Shown here piece by piece: positions 61,151-64,000 of a stretch of DNA of 64,000 nt. The notes under the pieces are model-generated. The model was not told the origin of the DNA. It did not search any database and was given only the letters and a program-made list of their open reading frames with translations. The position numbers and the translations under genes were made by a program. How positions within the stretch are numbered: the stretch's first letter is position 1; every line of letters starts with the position of its first letter. This stretch comes from Brasenia schreberi (Eukaryota > Streptophyta > Magnoliopsida > Nymphaeales > Cabombaceae), in NCBI GenBank assembly GCA_036023115.1, contig JAYKKT010000055.1, forward strand, positions 11,166,501-11,230,500, written 5' to 3'.

Positions 61151-64000
61151 AGAAATGGTAAACCATATGTGTAAGATGGTTGAGATATTTATTTAGGATG
61201 TAAAAGAGAACTCTAGTAAAAATGTGTGGGAAATTAGATAGAATTTATTTCAAAAGGTACGTACAAGACTCAAAGTGTTGTCAAGTGCCATATAAAAAGG
61301 ATTTCAGGTATATTTTTCCTTGTGATGTCTAAGACAAGGTGGTGACAGGTGTTTTTTTGTAAATATTAAATGTGAATGCAAAACAATATTAAGCATAATG
61401 GCAAACCTCACTTAGTCTAAAAGAATACTTGTATTTTTGTTTTTCAGATGCAAATTTTCACTTTCCAAGACCCATATTTATGACTTTATCTTTTCCTAAA
61501 AGCCCGAAATTCCTTTTTGCTAACCTCCTAAAAATATGAAAATATTCAATTGGTTTTCTTGTATTTGGCTCCAATAATATAGTGACGGAAAAACACATTT
61601 TCAAAATAAATGCATAAAATACAATATAAGGAACCCACATTTTACAAAGGGAAGGTTGGCTCACACAAACTGTTCAAAGTCGCCTTGCAACTGAAGCACC
61701 TTACAGAGAGTAAGCATACAATCGTCTCAAAATTGATACAAAGGCAACTCTAGGTCTTCATATTCAAAGTCGTCACCCTCCGGAACTAAAAATTCCATAC
61801 CATAAAATGAGCCATTTCCTCACATAAATCTAATTTTTTTTAGTTCAAAAGTTGTCATGATTTTTCTTGCTTTCCTTCTTTAAAAAGGTTCAATGCGATT
61901 TACTACCCTTTTTATCGTAAAAAAACCCTGTGAGCAAGCAAGTAATAAGGTTGAAATATAAAAAAACTGTAACCGCTCATAGATGAAATAGAATAAAAGA
62001 GCATAGTAATAAGAAACAATCGAAAATTGGTTGGACGTATCGGACATTTTCGCTCTTCTTGTCCATGCTTGCGACGTGAGGGTGCACACGCGAGCCTACC
62101 TTGCTTGGCCCGCACTTTGCGAGTCAAAGTCCGTCGGTGGCGTGAAGTCCAGAGTCAATGGCCCCCACGCTTAGCTCCTTTGAGCCTTTGTTCAGCTGTA
62201 CGTTCATGGTAATTTAGATATATAGAAAAATCGAATTGTTCTCTTCTGTCAAACAAGGAAAAATACGCATCTAAAAATGGTTATCGGCAACGAGTGAGAG
62301 AGATGAATAAAGTGGTTTAAACATTTTAAGCACACAGCTGCTAAGCATATGAGAAGTTTGAGTTCATTAAAAGAGACAAATGAAATCCTCCAGTCGTGGA
62401 CACATAGTTTTTTAGTAGTTTGTTCTAAACCATCCATGAACGGGTATTTGGAGAACAACCCACTATTGGGGGCTCTCCCATCTCTCTGGTTTTCTCCATT
62501 CACAAGACTGAAAAGTCTGGAGCCGAAGCACCCATGTCAAATCTTACTATAACACCAGATAGCGACTAAGAATTCATATTAAAGAGAAAGCCTGGTTTAG
62601 CTTTGGTTGAAGAGCATAACTAAACTATGGATAACTGGATTCGTGTTTTAATAGAGTTGAACGTATCCTAGGGATAGAATATAAATGATAAGGAAACCGA
62701 TAACCAGATTTCTGCTCTACTTGGATTTGGTGTGACAATGAAGTTACGGAGCTGGCATCTAACTTTTTAGATGATGATGTTTGTTAGTTCTAAGGCTAGA
62801 CTTTTATTCATCTAACTTTGCTATAAGTGAGTGAGTGAGTGGTTCACCTCAAAGAGAGTTCCATATTGAAATAATCTGTCTGCCCATGGTTTACCTAATT
62901 CGAAGAAGTGCTTTGTCATAGCATGTATCCATCCATGGGTAGACATGGGAACTGGCTCGACGGTTCTAATGGGATCGAACGAGGCCAAGAACCTGCTGGA
63001 GCTGGGGACTACTTGGTTTGATTCCTGTTCCACCTTTCAAGAACCAGTTCTGAATGGTTTAAGACTCAAAACAAAATAGGAACAGTCCTAGTTCAGTTCT
63101 GGCACCGGGTTCCAGAAAAACTGCAACCATCCATGTCTATCTGTTGAAAAGTTTGTCGTTGAAATGCCCCAAGTGGTCAATTGAGTGTAACTTTAAGGGC
63201 ATTATTTTCTTCCACAAGTCGATTGAACCAAGTTTTACACGAAGTTGGTCCAAGCTATCACCTTCCCATGCTAAAGTAAAGCCTTTTGCTTTGACACCTA
63301 ATACCAAACCTAAGTAAAGCCTTCTTCCCACATGTCAGAAGGCAGCTAAGCTCTGCAGAAAACAGAATAGAATTCGGATATTTTGCGTTATGGTTACGAT
63401 ATCTGGATATTATGTTCTTTCAAAAAGCAGGAGAAGAAGCGGATTAGGCATTGCTTTACCCAACCAACTACTTGGACAATAATATAGCAAGCGGATTGGT
63501 AATTGGCAGTGCCCAAAACCATATCCTACCAAAGACTCATTCAGTTCAGTTACAGGTGTCTGTCAGATGCATCCCTAAATTCAATGCAAATTAATTCGTT
63601 ATCTATATAACAAATAATGCCTTGATCTATACGCATAAGCCGTTCATTTAGACATGCCCAGTTCTAGGTGAATCAGGATCCGTTCCAGGTCTGGTTCTGG
63701 TTCTATTGGTTCTAGATCCATTCCATGTCCAACTCCAGATTGATCCATTTTAGGTTTCATTTGAATATTTTATAAGATAAAACAGGACTTTAGACTGAAC
63801 AAAAGGAGAGAGAGAGAGAACTCCTTTTGGGTGAGAGTACATTTGAGTGAGATAGCAATTTCTAGGGAATACATTTGTCTTGTTGTATTGTTTCTATTCA
63901 ACCATCCTTTCAATTTATATTCCAAGTTCCTTACTCTTTGTCATAGTATCCACATATATTTATATTTTCTTGTTTGAGTGGGACAACCTTCTCGATTTGC
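61151..64000. other. Intergenic to right edge
   Basis: No convincing gene. Two areas rich in ggttc or gaacc words (62930-63145 and 63645-63730) look like MITE fragments; the first has a tagacatgg at 62939-62947 and its complement ccatgtcta at 63132-63140. Short frames of up to 84 codons resemble no family. Confidence 0.45.

Noticed and set aside
1..64000. CRISPR arrays, bacterial operons, ribosome binding sites, rRNA genes
   Set aside because: None seen; the window is clearly plant nuclear DNA, and the repeats found have no regular spacer structure.

Overview
This window is nuclear DNA from a flowering plant. The genes have many short exons with GT/AG borders, the protein families are plant ones, the intergenic DNA is AT-rich, and there is a nuclear copy of plastid DNA plus decayed hAT, MULE, copia, gypsy, LINE and SINE elements. 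The species cannot be named from the sequence. Two host genes look intact, TOM40 and a NUFIP homologue. Three other host loci are broken: an NHL/LEA_2 gene, a flavonoid 3',5'-hydroxylase-like P450, and the splicing factor SF3B14/p14.

Layout: 288-9220 (minus) holds nine exons of TOM40, the mitochondrial outer-membrane import pore; its last exon lies beyond the left edge. One TOM40 intron carries a non-autonomous hAT element with a perfect 8-bp target duplication (3257-4404), and another carries an RTE LINE scrap. 9955-10390 is a degenerate tandem repeat of about 88 bp. 12109-16089 (minus) is a nine-coding-exon NUFIP gene for snoRNP assembly. 17.4-26.7 kb is mostly decayed mobile DNA (hAT transposase at 20.4-21.8 kb, an L1-like LINE near 26 kb), with one possible short host exon at 20210-20411. 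26774-30061 is an RTE LINE. 30613-35739 is a heavily mutated Ty1/copia element with both LTRs. 35950-39119 (minus) is a two-part F3'5'H-type P450 pseudogene split by plastid DNA carrying psaJ and trnP-UGG. 39610-39901 is an SF3B14 pseudogene. 40.3-43.2 kb holds MULE remnants and 44.2-47.1 kb a Ty3/gypsy remnant.

The most striking structure is at 49604-59492: an NHL-family gene (minus) cut in two inside its coding region by a Ty1/copia retrotransposon (50077-59174, 5-bp target duplication gtagg), whose 3' LTR is itself cut by a second RTE LINE (50245-53224, 13-bp target duplication). The order of events is therefore readable: NHL gene, then copia, then LINE. The NHL reading frame also has two nonsense codons near its start. 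The two RTE LINE copies have different target duplications, so they inserted independently, yet they share three in-frame stop codons and an altered reverse transcriptase motif (FAYD in place of FADD). This suggests they were copied from an already defective parent using enzyme supplied by another element.

Beyond the LINE, copia and gypsy coding remnants there is no sign of a coordinated gene system. From 59.5 kb to the right edge I see only non-genic sequence with SINE- and MITE-like pieces.
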